Part shown: positions 22,168-33,479 of the stretch, in pieces
How the letters are laid out: each line of letters starts with the position of its first letter
How positions within the stretch are numbered: the stretch's first letter is position 1
Source of the DNA: Echinarachnius parma
Lineage: Eukaryota; Echinodermata; Echinoidea; Clypeasteroida; Echinarachniidae
Length of the DNA stretch: 64,000 nucleotides
Assembly (NCBI GenBank): GCA_037951105.1
Contig: JBAMJV010003317.1
Coordinates: 1 to 64,000, forward strand
Direction of reading: 5' to 3'
Notes under the pieces: model-generated
What the model saw: only the letters and a program-made list of their open reading frames with translations
Database searches by the model: none
What the model was told of the DNA's origin: nothing
Position numbers and translations under genes: made by a program

Positions 22168-22366
22168 AGTTGGTCTACTTCTCATTTGGTCTACTACCTG
22201 ATGCCTCCAAAACCCTAACCCTAACCCTAACCTTAATCCACAACCCTAACCCTAATCATAATCCATAATCATAATCATAATTAAGCCGCCAGATTCATAA
22301 CTTTCTAGTAGACCAAATGGGAATAGACCAAATGGGTGTAGACCAAGTGGCAATTTACCAATTCGG
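22168..22366. repeat. Interstitial telomeric repeat inside an inverted repeat
   Basis: (CCCTAA)n, partly degenerate, at 22212-22256. It is flanked by TTGGTCTAC/CATTTGGTCTACTA on the left (22170-22204) and TAGTAGACCAAATGG plus further GACCAAATGG copies on the right (22306-22352). Confidence 0.8.
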
Positions 22367-22489
22367 AAGCTATTATAAACCTGTGTCAGGTTTATAATAG
22401 CACAAATTTCAAAATGTTCACATTTCTGCCACGACGTGGCTTTTTGTTATCAGCTCTGCCGGGGCTCTGCCTTCCCGTAAAGGGGCACG

Positions 22490-23378
22490 GAAACCCAGTT
22501 CTGCCACTTATTGTCACGTACCACCACGCATTGCCACGGAAACCCAGTTCTGCCACTTATTGTCACGTACCACCACGCATTGCCACGGAAACCCAGTTCT
22601 GCCACTTATTGTCACGTACCACCACGCATTGCCACGGAAACCCAGTTCTGCCACTTATTGTCATGTATCACCACGCATTGCCACGGAAACCCAGTTCTGC
22701 CACTTATTGTCACGTATCACCACGCATTGCCACGGAAACCCAGTTCTGCCACTTATTGTTATGTATCACCACGCATTGCCACGGAAACCCAGTTCTGCCA
22801 CTTATTGTCACGTACCACCACGCATTGCCACGGAAACCCAGTTCTGCCACTTATTGTCACGTACCACCACGCATTGCCACGGAAACCCAGTTCTGCCACT
22901 TATTGTCATGTATCACCACGCATTGCCACGGAAACCCAGTTCTGCCACTTATTGTCACGTATCACCACGCATTGCCACGGAAACCCAGTTCTGCCACTTA
23001 TTGTCATGTATCACCACGCATTGCCACGGAAACCCAGTTCTGCCACTTATTGTCACGTACCACCACGCATTGCCACGGAAACCCAGTTCTGCCACTTATT
23101 GTCACGTACCACCACGCATTGCCACGGAAACCCAGTTCTGCCACTTATTGTCATGTATCACCACGCATTGCCACGGAAACCCAGTTCTGCCACTTATTGT
23201 CACGATATCACCACGCATTGCCACGGAAACCCAGTTCTGCCACTTATTGTCACGTATCACCACGCATTGCCACGGAAACCCAGTTCTGCCACTTATTGTC
23301 ATGTATCACCACGCATTGCCACGGAAACCCAGTTCTGCCACTTATTGTCACGTACCACCACGCATTGCCACGGAATAG
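22490..23378. repeat. 49-bp minisatellite, 18 copies, with higher-order structure
   Basis: The unit holds CCCAGTTCTGCCACTTATTG, a variable 9-base part and CCACGCATTGCCACGGAAA. Three variant types recur in order: A (CACGTACC), B (CATGTATC) and C (CACGTATC). The copies read A AABCB AABCB AABCCB A, with minor changes in copies 6 and 15. The unit lacks plus-strand stop codons in all three frames, so a 358-codon frame runs through it. Because 49 is not a multiple of 3, the frame rotates between copies, which argues against a protein. Confidence 0.95.
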
Positions 23379-23682
23379 GCTTCATTGCATTCCACATACA
23401 TGCCAATACGTGGCTCTTATTTATATACGGCAAGGCTTTTCGGGTATGTGTGACTGGGGCATTATGAATAATTTAGCCCCAATTTTCTGATTTGTTTTTC
23501 TTTTTCGTGACGCAGTACCATGTATTTACCATGTTTTAAGAGGGTGTTAACATAATCATATCACAAAGGTAATGAAGGGGCATTGCCCCTGAGTTAAGCT
23601 TTTTGAAATTGACACTTTTCAATTTCTATCTATTTGAGGCTTTTAAACATTTCTGTGTTTGTAAGACAAGTCTTGCCATTTG

Positions 23683-23960
23683 TTTATATTGTATTTTGTT
23701 ATTTGGCTACAGTTTGTCCATGTTGAGCAGGAGTATTTTTGTAATTTGTGCATATATAGTTGTGTTGTATTTTATATTGTATTTTGTTATTTGGCTACAG
23801 TTTGTCCATGTTGAGCAGGAGTATTTTTGTAATTTGTGCATATATAGTTGTGTTGTATTTTATATTGTATTTTGTTATTTGGCTACAGTTTGTCCATGTT
23901 GAGCAGGAGTATTTTTGTAATTTGTGCATATATAGTTGTGTTGTATTTTACATTGTATTA
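23683..23960. repeat. 88-bp tandem repeat, about 3 copies
   Basis: The GTATTTTGTTATTTGGCTAC start recurs at 23691, 23779 and 23867 with almost identical sequence. The array ends in a (AATAAT)n stretch near 23980. Confidence 0.9.
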
Positions 23961-23984
23961 TGCTTTTGGGTCGAATAAATAATA

Positions 23985-25066
23985 ATAATAATAATACTAA
24001 TACGGTAGAATCAGTGGATTAGCCATCATCTTTGCACTATCTTGTGTGAGATATTTCCTAACTCTTCGAAGCAGTCTGGATGCGATCATGTTTTAAAACA
24101 TATTTAACATGCTTCTGCCCCTGCAGATAGGGGCAGATAGGGGCAGGTCGATCCAAACACGTAAATATTTCAAACTTTCTACCTGTTGCATTTGATCATT
24201 ATTTACCTTAATAATGCTTGCTTCATGTTTGAACATTTTTGTGGTTTTCATACCAACATAAATTGTGTTTTATCTGTATTGAGGGTTATGTGATGTTTGT
24301 GTATCCAGTTCCTTATCAATTCTAAGTCATGATTGATTCTATTTTTAATAAACGCCATTTCTTTCTGCAGAAAAAAATTTGACCAATTACTTATGGATGC
24401 ATCTGCCCTATGCATTGCCCTTTTCAAACTAAGATTAATTTCGATCTGGAAGTGTGCTCATTCGATTATTAATGATGTGTAATCATTAGATGTATTTTAA
24501 TTATTTGCATTGCTCCGTTAACATGGTTAATGGTCGTATCTTTCGACATATTATGATGCAAGATATCTATCAATTCAACCAACTGTAATTGGATGGGGCA
24601 TCACATTATAGTTAATGTGAGAAAGATAGTCATGTGTTTACGTACCTATGTGTCTTTTTTATGAGTTGGAAATGAAAATAAATAAATGAAATGAAATGAA
24701 ATGAAATGTGTGGTATCCAGCGTTTACTGCATCATGTGCATGAGCGAGTCGTGGTTTGTACTGGTTGTTAAACAATTCTCTAGTAACTTTTATTTTATTT
24801 TCAGTAACTAAACAACAATCAATTAGGCTATATTCACAATTGAAGTATAGCAGATAACTGAAAAGGTGTTGGTGTGGTTGTGTTGCATGATACTATTTCA
24901 TGTAATAAATCGAGCCTTATCATTTATATGTCTAATATTCTTGAAGTAAATTGCGAAGTTTGAGGAGCTGTGCACGCACTTATATATATATCACTAGTGC
25001 GTGTTGCTGTTCTACGTAGGTTATTCAGTATTTTACTGTCAATTCTGGGTATAACAAAACACCATA
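23985..25066. other. AT-rich intergenic DNA with retroelement tail
   Basis: Ends of a retroelement are suggested by (GAAAT)n at about 24680-24710, as also at 33258-33285. No gene is supported. Confidence 0.45.
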
Positions 25067-25068
25067 TA

Positions 25069-26399
25069 CAGAGCGTATCAAAAAAAGCGTTACACTTTTG
25101 AATTTTTTTTCTAAATTACATTTTTATATATTTAGAAGATTTTTGTCATGTCGATGGATGCCCAATGGTCTCATATATCAAGTGCCACTAACACAACAAA
25201 TTTTCGTTCACGCTTGGGCGAACACTGACTGTTTTTGTACAGAGTGTGAAAAATGACTTGCGCCAAATTGAAAGAAGAGGGACAATTAAACCAGCAGTGC
25301 GAGTAAGTAGGCCCATTCAAAAACAATTGCTCTTTTGCATGAATTTAGGATTATGTTATTATAAAACGTTTACCCAGGGGTGGGGGGGGGTGGGGGTGAG
25401 GGGTTCAGCCCCCCCCCCCCCCCCCCCCTTGACCAAAAATGACCTTTTCAACTTCTAACAGTTCTCGAGACTAAAATAATGTCAGTGGTCTCGCCCGTCA
25501 TTTTCGATGGTCTCGACCTCGAAAAGTGCAAAAAACTGTGGTATTGGCCTTGAAAATGTCGAAAATTTTCCGAGACTACCAACCCCCCCCCCCCCCCCCC
25601 ACACCACCCCTTACAGTATTCTTAACCACTGGGAATTGGTCTCTGTCTCAAAAATTGTGGACCGGACCTGACCTCGGTCTCGAGAATGTCGAAAATTAGC
25701 GCTCTTGGCTGCGAAAATTGTCTACGACTACGCCCCCCCCCCCCCCCCCCCCCCCCCTCCCCGTCCCTTACAGGATTCTCAACTACGGGGCGTGGGTCTG
25801 GGTCTCGAAAATTGTGGACCGAACCTGGCCGCGGTCTCGAAAATTTGTGGACTCCGCTACAAAATGTTTCTACGACTACCCCCCACCCCCCCCCCCCCCC
25901 CTGTCCCCCAACCCCCCCTGCTAACAAGATTCTAAACCACTGTGTCTTGGTCTCAGTCTCGAAAATTGTGGACCAAACCTGGCCTAGGTATCGAAAATGT
26001 CGAAAACGACTACCTCCCCACCCCCCACCCCCAAACCCCCCCCCCCCCCCCCCACCGCTGACAGAAATTTTTCTGAAGAAACCCCCCCCCCCCCCCTCCC
26101 CCTTTAAAAATCCTACTGGTTATGATAGTCTGGCAAAGAGCAATTTGTTTGAATGGGAGTACTTAATCGGACTGCTGGTTTAATTTTCCCTCTTCTTTCA
26201 ATTTGGCGCAAGCCATTTTTCACACTCTGTACAAAAACAGTCAGTGTTCTCCCAAGCGTGAACGAAATTTTGTTTTGTTAGTGGCACTTGATAGATGAGA
26301 CCATTGGGCATCCATCGACATGAAAACATCTTCTAAATATATCAACATGTAATATTGACAATTTTTTCAAAAGTGTAACGCTTTTTTTGATACGCCCGG
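25069..26399. mobile_element. Non-autonomous DNA element with 230-bp terminal inverted repeats
   Basis: The left TIR 25069-25298 and right TIR 26171-26399 are reverse complements over their length (shared TATCAAAAAAAGCGTTACAC at the ends and AGTCAGTGTTC/GAACACTGACT inside). TA lies directly outside both ends (25067-25068 and 26400-26401), as for Tc1/mariner-type target duplication. The interior holds poly-C-terminated tandem units and no transposase. Confidence 0.88.
25470..26100. repeat. Poly-C-terminated tandem units with 'tctcgaaaattgtggacc'
   Basis: Four to five diverged units. Each carries 'ggtctcgaaaatgtcgaaaa', 'attgtggacc', 'tttctacgactac', then a C run and a following 'acaggattctcaaccac'. 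They lie inside the TIR element 25069-26399. The same units occur without TIRs at 30440-30960. Confidence 0.8.
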
Positions 26400-27057
26400 T
26401 ACATATTTACTTTCTAGTTCAGCGTTGCTTTATTTTTTCCGAAGGTTGTTTGTATTTCGAATTTGGATTGAAAGTTACACAACACCGTTTCTGTCTTATA
26501 TTCAAATAACAGTAACAGTTTGTACAAGACGTTTCGGTGTAGTTACACGGGGATGATTGTATGCGATTAAATGTGCGAAGACATGCATGAAGTGCATTGA
26601 TGAGAGTGTGTTATATACCACTATGGTTGTAACGGGTAAATGATGCTGGGCACACTCTTCTTACCGATAGTGAAACCTTATAATTCGTGATTCCTTCTTT
26701 CTCCTGAGCAGACCAAGGAACACATTTTTGATAATGGAAATGAACACCGAATAAACCGTCGCGAGTTATCAAGAAGGCACACGAAGAGCGTACAATGTTA
26801 AAGATTGGAAATACAGCAACCAACTTAATCGTTATTTTTGTATATCAGCTAAAATTTTCGGATTACAGAACAAACACGATGATCCAATATAATATGTCAG
26901 CAGCATTGGGCCCTGTCTTGTCCGTCGCCTCATTACTTACTGTAATTGCCAATGAGTGTTGTTTTATTTAAAGTGCAATGACGAGACATGTGCATATAGC
27001 AGATATGAATGACATAATTTCTGCTCATCAATTCGGTAAGTACACCATAAGTATATT
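26400..27057. other. Intergenic sequence
   Basis: No gene or repeat recognised apart from short frames with no known domain. Confidence 0.4.
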
Positions 27058-27350
27058 AGGGATCTAGTAACTTTGTTGACATGTGCACATATTGACGAAT
27101 GGTTGATACAATTCATGTTTCTGTGATCTGATTGTGTCCACTGAGCTTCTGAGTGATGTGTGAAAAGTCCATGGTAAATGAGTGACATATGACCGGGTAA
27201 TGAGCCAAAATGCATAGTGATATCCATTCACTCATTCCACTGACTTTTGTACATTTGTAAACGAAAACATGTTTTCCGATTCTTTTCGTTATGTACAAGA
27301 ACAATGAGGTATGTGAGAACCGCTAGAGTTTTAAGTAAATTTTGTGGACT
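27058..27350 (+). repeat. Diverged MITE family 1 copy
   Basis: Starts GGGATCTAGTAACTTTGTTG and follows the order of the 10446-10830 copy to 'gagaaccgctagag'. The right terminus is lost. Confidence 0.7.
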
Positions 27351-28000
27351 CACAATATAACTAGATCATTGTGATCTTTCTGCGAGCTTAGATATTTTGT
27401 ATACAAAAAAATATGTTCTATCTATCTATCTACCTCTAGATCGCTAGGGTAGCTGTCTAGATATCTATCCAAACACACAGACTGCATGAGCCTTGAATAT
27501 TAACATATTAGCCACTCGGCCATTGAGAACTTGTGATGAAGGACAGACCATCTAACCAGTTTCCAAGTGCATTCAATCGAACACAATAACGATTGAGAAT
27601 TTCCGTACACAAATGTAATATCATTTTGATATTGCTGCTTTACCATGGTAATTATAACAGGCAATCGTTGTAATTATATCAACCATGATGCAAATATAGT
27701 TTATAATGATAGTATTTATGCAGTACAATGATAAATTTAACAAATATTGTAACAAGAAAACATAGACTCATACATTTCTGACAGTTCGATTACTAATTAA
27801 TATAGATTCCACTTGCATTATCTTAGCATTATTATTAGTGTCACACACATTCTGGGTTACCTATAATCATGACAATATACACCCGTCAATCATATTATAC
27901 AGCCGTCCACTCAATTCATTATTGTGGATGTAAATATGATTGAATGGGTTCAAGCCATTTAGTGAAACCATTGACATACATACCGGTATGGGGTTGCTCA
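27351..28000. other. Intergenic sequence
   Basis: AT-rich, with no supported feature. Confidence 0.4.
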
Positions 28001-28400
28001 GGGGCTGAAGCCCCCCCCCCCCCCTCCTTTCCACACCTCCCCCCCCCCCCCCCAACCCACCCACCCCCGCAAAACACACACCATACATACATTGAACTGT
28101 ATAGCACTAATTTTTATTTTAATTTATTTTAATATTTTAACCACCCTTTTTCAACATGTCGCTACCGTGAAAAGTTACCGTTTCCGTGCCGTTTCCCAAC
28201 CTCCCCACGGCTTGCTCGCCCCTCGCCAGCCCCCCCCCCCCCCCAAAAAAAAAACAGAAGTAAACCTAGCACTTGCAATTACTCCGTGCCGTTTCCCAAC
28301 CTCCCCACGGCTTGCTCGCCCCTCGCCAGCCCCCCCCCCCCCCCCCCCCCAACAAAAAAACAAACAACAGAAGTAAACCTAGCACTTGCAATTAAGAATA
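28001..28400. repeat. Poly-C tract and about 100-bp tandem duplication
   Basis: A C-rich stretch at 28010-28065, then two near-identical units (about 28186-28281 and 28286-28394). Each holds CCGTTTCCCAACCTCCCCAC, GGCTTGCTCGCCCCTCGCCA, a C run, an A run and 'agaagtaaacctagcacttg'. Confidence 0.8.
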
Positions 28401-28903
28401 TGCATTATACATTTGATAGGCCGGATCCCGCTGATAAATGTAAACATGCCAACTGTTATTCACACCTCTGTCAGACTCCGTATAAATATAATCCGCTGTA
28501 AAGAGCAGTGCAGTTGCTCGGTTGGTAATTAGGCAATAATTATGGTCTGGCCAGAATCGATATTATACAGGCAACACATGACTTCGTGAACTAATAATGT
28601 TCGGGGCAGAGTATTTGGAGAACAATGACCACGCGCCAATAAATCAAACATTGGTTAATTGCATATCTTCATTATTGTTAATGCATCTTTAAAAGGGCTT
28701 CGCGGGCAAATACCACTCGAGTGGATAAACGCTAATTATTCGCACAAAACATTCAGAGCTGATAGCGACACGGTCGTGTTAATAGGTTTTTTAACAGAGA
28801 AATTAATTTAGACTCACTAGCTTGAATCACATGCTTCAACACGCGGGTACACCACTATTGGTTCGAAAATCATGAACGAAACATCTGTCAAAAATTAACG
28901 TCA

Positions 28904-28973
28904 ATGAAGTCGAGCATGATTGCGACAGCTAAGGTAGAGGATGCTCCAAATGATCACGCCAAAATATCATATG
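28904..28973 (+). CDS. Candidate first coding exon of the DEG/ENaC channel (variant A)
   Basis: An ATG at 28904, with a second in frame at 28916, opens MKSSMIATAKVEDAPND... and ends at a consensus donor TATG|GTAAGT with one leftover G. The acceptor at 29851-29852 leaves AA before ATG, so G+AA makes Glu and the ATG of the next exon stays in frame. That phase match plus two good splice sites is the whole evidence, since the peptide is short and has no known domain. If the exon is not used, translation would begin at 29855. Confidence 0.5.
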
Positions 28974-29389
28974 GTAAGTCAGTCAACATCGATATAGATT
29001 TTACTTCACAACCATGCAGGATAGGAAGAATACTAGTCAGGCAAAGCAGTGATCACTAGGCACTAGCCATCCCTTGTCGTAAAGGACCTTGCGACGATTA
29101 GTATGCCAGGCATTCATGTGTATAAATGGTACAATTATACTAAGCACTATATTTGTAATTCATTTATATTTTCTGTTCTCTCCTTCCTCACGTTTTTTCA
29201 CTTTATTGTGATATGACACTCACTTAGAAACACATCTATGTCAAGAACAATTATATATTTTTAATACATGACAGCGATATAAAAAAAGAAGATTTTGTTG
29301 ATACTGCGATGGGGTTGAACCATGTACGGTAGCGAACTCATCAAATTCCATTCTCCGAATAGACTGATAGAGCTGTAGTCGAGGGAATT

Positions 29390-29620
29390 GTGATGGTAGT
29401 GGGGAAGGTGGTTGTTGCGGTGGTGGTGGTGGTGGTGGTGGGGGGTGGTGGTGGTGGTGGTGGTGGTGGTGGTAGTAGTATTGGTGGTGTTGGTGGTGTT
29501 GGTGGTGGTAGCGGCGGTGGTGGTCATGGTGTTGGCTGTGATGGTAGTTGTGGTGGAGGAGGTGGTGATAGTGGTGGGCGGTGGTTGTGGTGGTGGTGGA
29601 AGTTGTGGCGTTGTTGGTGA
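29390..29620. repeat. (GGT)n-rich microsatellite
   Basis: GGT/GTT/GGC triplets for about 230 bp, just upstream of the variant A exon. The His/Pro- and Gly/Val-rich frames here are artefacts. Confidence 0.9.
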
Positions 29621-29852
29621 AAGAAAAATTGTCCTTATTGCATTTCTGTATGAATTCAATCATTAATAAATAAATTAACTATGACACGATATCAATTTTG
29701 ATAGAAGGTAATTTCGGAGAGAGCTTTCACGCCATAAGTTGTCATCTCTGGAGTAATTCATATGATTACGATAAACCCAGATTAGGAATGGGGAATATTG
29801 CTTAGATTCAATGTATTTTCACTAAAATGATGTTGTTCCTTTTATTTTACAG

Positions 29853-30328
29853 AAATGGCAGGCTTCGAGAAAGAATCCCAAACTAGATATTTAGCAAAAG
29901 ACACAAATAATACAAACGGCACAACAAGAAGGCGTTTCTTGACCTCAGTCGACGATGACATCGACCGTAAAGACCTAAATGCTTTCCTCATCATCAGTTC
30001 GACGTTAGAAAACACCGGCGCCCACGGCATCCCGAACATCGTGCGGGCCAAGTCAATATGGCGCCGTCTCATGTGGGCGCTTCTTTTCCTGGGCGGACTC
30101 GGCGTCTTCGTAGCGCAGTCCACCAAACTCATTACCACTTACCTCGAATTCCACGTCAATGTTAATATTGACATCCGACATTCTCCGACCGCCGAGTTTC
30201 CAGCTGTAACCATCTGTAACATGAATCCGTACCTGAGCTCTGCGGCCAGTGACTCCCTGCCCGACACACTGACAGCCGCCCTTGGTGTTTCAAGCAGCGA
30301 GGCTACGTCAGCTAACTCATCAAGCAGT
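29853..30328 (+). CDS. DEG/ENaC (ASIC-type) channel, N-terminal/TM1 exon, variant A
   Basis: Encodes the cytoplasmic N-terminus, TM1 and proximal extracellular part of an amiloride-type sodium channel subunit. Acceptor TTTTATTTTACAG, donor AGCAGT|GTAAGC, phase 0. Counting from the ATG at 29855, the gating motif TGAHGIPNI has His57-Gly58, TM1 is about residues 69-92, LEFHVNVNIDI follows, and then the family post-TM1 motif FPAVTICNMNPY. The last 25 residues are Ser/Thr-rich. No downstream exon of its own was found in the next 11.6 kb. The exon most similar to it is at 41958-42554. See the alternative-first-exon finding. Confidence 0.88.
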
Positions 30329-30439
30329 GTAAGCCAATTTCACAAATTTTAGCTGCACACCATAACTGATATGCCTACCATCGTCGTCTGAGTCAACCAA
30401 CCGATACGGTGCATGTGGTAGTAGACTTAGTAGTAGTAG

Positions 30440-30960
30440 TCATAGGCGTACCCAGGGGGAGGGTTTGACCCCCCCCCCCCTCCCCGTTGACCAAAAATGA
30501 CTATTTTGGGGGGTTAACTGGTCTCGAGACAAAATGTTAGCGGTCACGACCGTCATTTTTCGATGATCTCGGTCTCGAAAAGTGCGAAAAACCGTGGTCT
30601 CTGCCTCAAAAATGTCGAAAATATTTGGTCTCGGCTTCAAAAATTGTCTACAACTACCCCTCCCCCTCCCCCCCCCCCCCCCCCCCCCCCGCTTACAGGA
30701 TTCTCAACCACTTGGTCTTGGTCTCGGTCTCGAAAATTGTGGACCGGACTGGTCTCGGTCTCGAAAATGTCGAAAAATTTGCGGTCTCGGCTGTGAACAT
30801 TTTCTACGACTACCCCCGCTCCTGCTTACAGGATTCTCAACCACTGGGTCTTGGTCTCGGCCTCGAAAATTATGGACCGGACCTGGTCTCGGCTTCGAAA
30901 TTTTTCTACGACTACCCCCCCCCACCCCCCCCCCCCCCCCCCCCCCCCCCGCTCACAGAA
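30440..30960. repeat. Poly-C-terminated tandem units, second array
   Basis: Three units of the type seen at 25470-26100 ('acaggattctcaaccact', 'ggtctcgaaaattgtggacc', 'tctacgactacccc' plus C run), without the flanking TIRs. It begins GTACCCAGGGGGAGGG. Confidence 0.8.
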
Positions 30961-30967
30961 ATGTTGT

Positions 30968-31742
30968 CATGTCATGGGTCCGTTTCTTCCAAGTTTGACA
31001 CTTGGATGCTCTTGGCACCCATGAGTTAATGATTTAATTTCTCTATTTAATCATTCTTTTTCACACCTTACCAATATTTGCAAAACTCAGAAATATGATT
31101 CCCTTTTACTTCATTTGACACTTGGATGCTCTTGGCACCCATATGAATGGAAATATTTTGCTCACAACTGTCGGGGCAACTAACAAATTAATTCAAACTC
31201 TGTGTATACCTTTTTATCAATGGTGTGAGATTTTGTTGTTGAAAGATGTATTGATCTCTCAACAACAAAAACAGATAAGATAAAGCCATAAAAGAGGAAG
31301 AGCTAAAATCGAGTCTTCCATGAGTTAATGATTTAATTTCTCTATTTAATCATTCTTTTTCACACCTTACCAATATTTGCAAAACTCAGAAATATGATTC
31401 CCTTTTACTTCATTTCATTAATTATTTATTTCGTTAGTTGAAAATGAAAGAAAACAAGCAGTCACTTTCTCAAAAGATATTTTTGTGCGAGAACACAATG
31501 AACAACTTCGTATTTGTAAGGCATGAACTCAATGGACAACGCGTCTCATTACAAACCCTGGAGGGAAGGGACATCTGACATGATTTACCAAGATCCCCAA
31601 GATTTACCAGGATCAATACATCTTTCAACAACAAAACCTCACACGAGTACACACCATTTATGGAAAGGTATGCACAGAATTTGAATTAATTTGTTAGTTG
31701 CCCTGACAGTTGTGAACTTGTGACCAAAATATTTTCATTCAT
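30968..31742. repeat. Rearranged block of direct and inverted repeats
   Basis: An identical-looking 97-bp unit occurs at 31020-31116 and 31319-31415. A 28-bp unit (TTTGACACTTGGATGCTCTT with GGCACCCA) occurs at 30994-31021 and 31114-31141, and inverted at about 32585-32612 inside an RT fragment. Sequence 31142-31258 is an imperfect inverted copy of 31607-31742. Confidence 0.85.
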
Positions 31743-31864
31743 ATAATAATAACAATAATGGTCATTTCTTATATAGCGCAATCTTACAATTAAGTCTCAG
31801 TGCGCATAAATGAAAGAGAGAGAGAAATAGAAGCGTATTTAAGCAAAGATACAATAGTAGAAAC

Positions 31865-32743
31865 TTACAATTCATTAACAAACAAAAAAGCCTTTAAATT
31901 GGCTCGAAATTCTTGCTCTGTATCAGATTGTCTAATATGGTAAGGAAGTTTATTCCAGAGCATAGGTGCAGCAAACTGGAAAAACCGCTGACCGTATGTC
32001 TTAGTTTTAACAGAATACTGAACTAAAAGATTCTTTGAACTTGAACGAAGGACCCTAGATGATTTATACAAACTAATAAGTTCTTGAATATAATCAGGTG
32101 CATTTCCATGTATGCATTTAAACGTAATGACTAAAATCTTAAACATAATTCGTTTATTTACAGGCAACCAATGTAAATTATACAAAACTGGACTTATGGA
32201 TTCACATCTTTTAGTACGTGTTATCAAGCGAGCAGCAGAATTTTGGATGTGTTGTACTTTACTTAATAACACCTCAGGTAGACCAAATAAAATGCTATTA
32301 CAATTATCAATATGACTTAAAACAAAAGCATGCACAAGTCTTTCAGTGGTGCTTTTATCCAAATGCTGTCTAATCTTTCCTAGCTTATACAAACCAAATG
32401 ATGCTTTTTTACAAATATTTTTTACATGATTTACTAATGACAAATTCTCATCAAATAAAACACCTAAGTTTCTAACACACTTTGCGGGTTGCAGTGAACT
32501 CTGATTAAACACAACAGGTGGTATTATATTCTTTAGTCTAAATCGAGATGACATATGAAGGAATTCAGTTTTCTCTGCATTCTCTGGGTGCCAAGAGCAT
32601 CCAAGTGTCAAACGGACCCATGACATGATTTGCAAAGATCTCCCATTCTCCATGACCACTGAAGCAAATCGAATAGGGCTTTCTGCAAGATGTAGGTAAT
32701 AAGTTATTGTTTCATACCCTGAAAAACATTTTGATTGATCCAC
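31865..32743 (-). pseudogene. Non-LTR retrotransposon RT C-terminal fragment with chimeric start
   Basis: An open minus-strand frame of 292 codons. It reads NAEKTEFL, CVRNLGVLFDENLSL, HIDNCNSILFGLP, KVQHIQNSAARLITRTKRC, HWLPVNKRIMFKIL and ends WNKLPYHIRQS...FLFVNEL. This is the thumb and post-RT region of CR1/L2-type elements. Codons before NAEKTEFL (MSWVRLTLGCSWHP) are not RT-like. They coincide with the 28-bp repeat of the neighbouring rearranged block, so the ORF start is a junction artefact. The catalytic YADD-type region is absent. The 3' tail near 31770 ends in 'tatatagcgc'. Confidence 0.85.
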
Positions 32744-32796
32744 TATCTTTAAAATTATCGTTGCAGAAAGTCCAATTGTAATTTTTGTTGGGACAT

Positions 32797-32935
<139 letters not shown>

Positions 32936-33059
32936 TAATGATTAGAATAACTATGTACTATTTGTATTCTATTTAGTACTATTATCGTAAATCTTTATTC
33001 TTCTTCTATCATTCTTCTTTATTCTTCCTCTATCATTCTTCCCTCTTTGAATCTTTTCA

Positions 33060-33290
33060 CTCCTTTGTGTCAGTGCAATCATACATGTAATTTAATGATT
33101 TTTTCGGGGTTGACTGTTAGTAGTATTCGTTTTGTATGTAGATTTCATGTATGTAAAGATTAGTCATATTTATTGTTTTGTAAATTTAAATGTTTTTTAT
33201 CATGTATATTTATCATGTAGCAACTTGCCAAATTAATTTTCCCCTTTATGTGGGACGGAATAAAATGAAATGAAATGAAATGAAAATAAC
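33060..33290 (+). repeat. Retroelement 3'-end-like sequence with (GAAAT)n tail
   Basis: 'tttatgtgggacggaataaa' is followed by ATGAAATGAAATGAAATG. A similar tail is found near 24690. The upstream coding part is missing. Confidence 0.45.
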
Positions 33291-33479
33291 ATTATAAATA
33301 TAAATATTTTCATAACTGTATTGAGAAGGACTTAGTAACATTTTCCAAATCCTAATAATCCAATTGGAAATCTAGCGGTTCTGTATTCGTATTAACAATA
33401 AAATCATTAGACAGGTTTTGGTTTTTCAAATTTCTCTTTCGTTAAAAAGATATTTACGATTGAAGTGTTCAGATGTTAA

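Noticed and set aside
22490..23378. CRISPR array
   Set aside because: Direct repeats without unique spacers in a eukaryotic genome; this is a tandem minisatellite.
22414..23490. 358-codon and other long frames over the 49-bp array
   Set aside because: Three overlapping frames on one strand come from a stop-free 49-bp unit. The period is not a multiple of three and no known domain appears.
25686..26183. Proline-rich 165-codon frame
   Set aside because: Produced by C runs in the tandem units inside the TIR element.
29241..29663. His/Pro/Thr-rich frames on the minus strand and Gly/Val-rich frames on the plus strand
   Set aside because: They are translations of the (GGT)n microsatellite.
30582..31029. 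Proline-rich frames of 134-138 codons
   Set aside because: Same cause: C runs in the second array of units.
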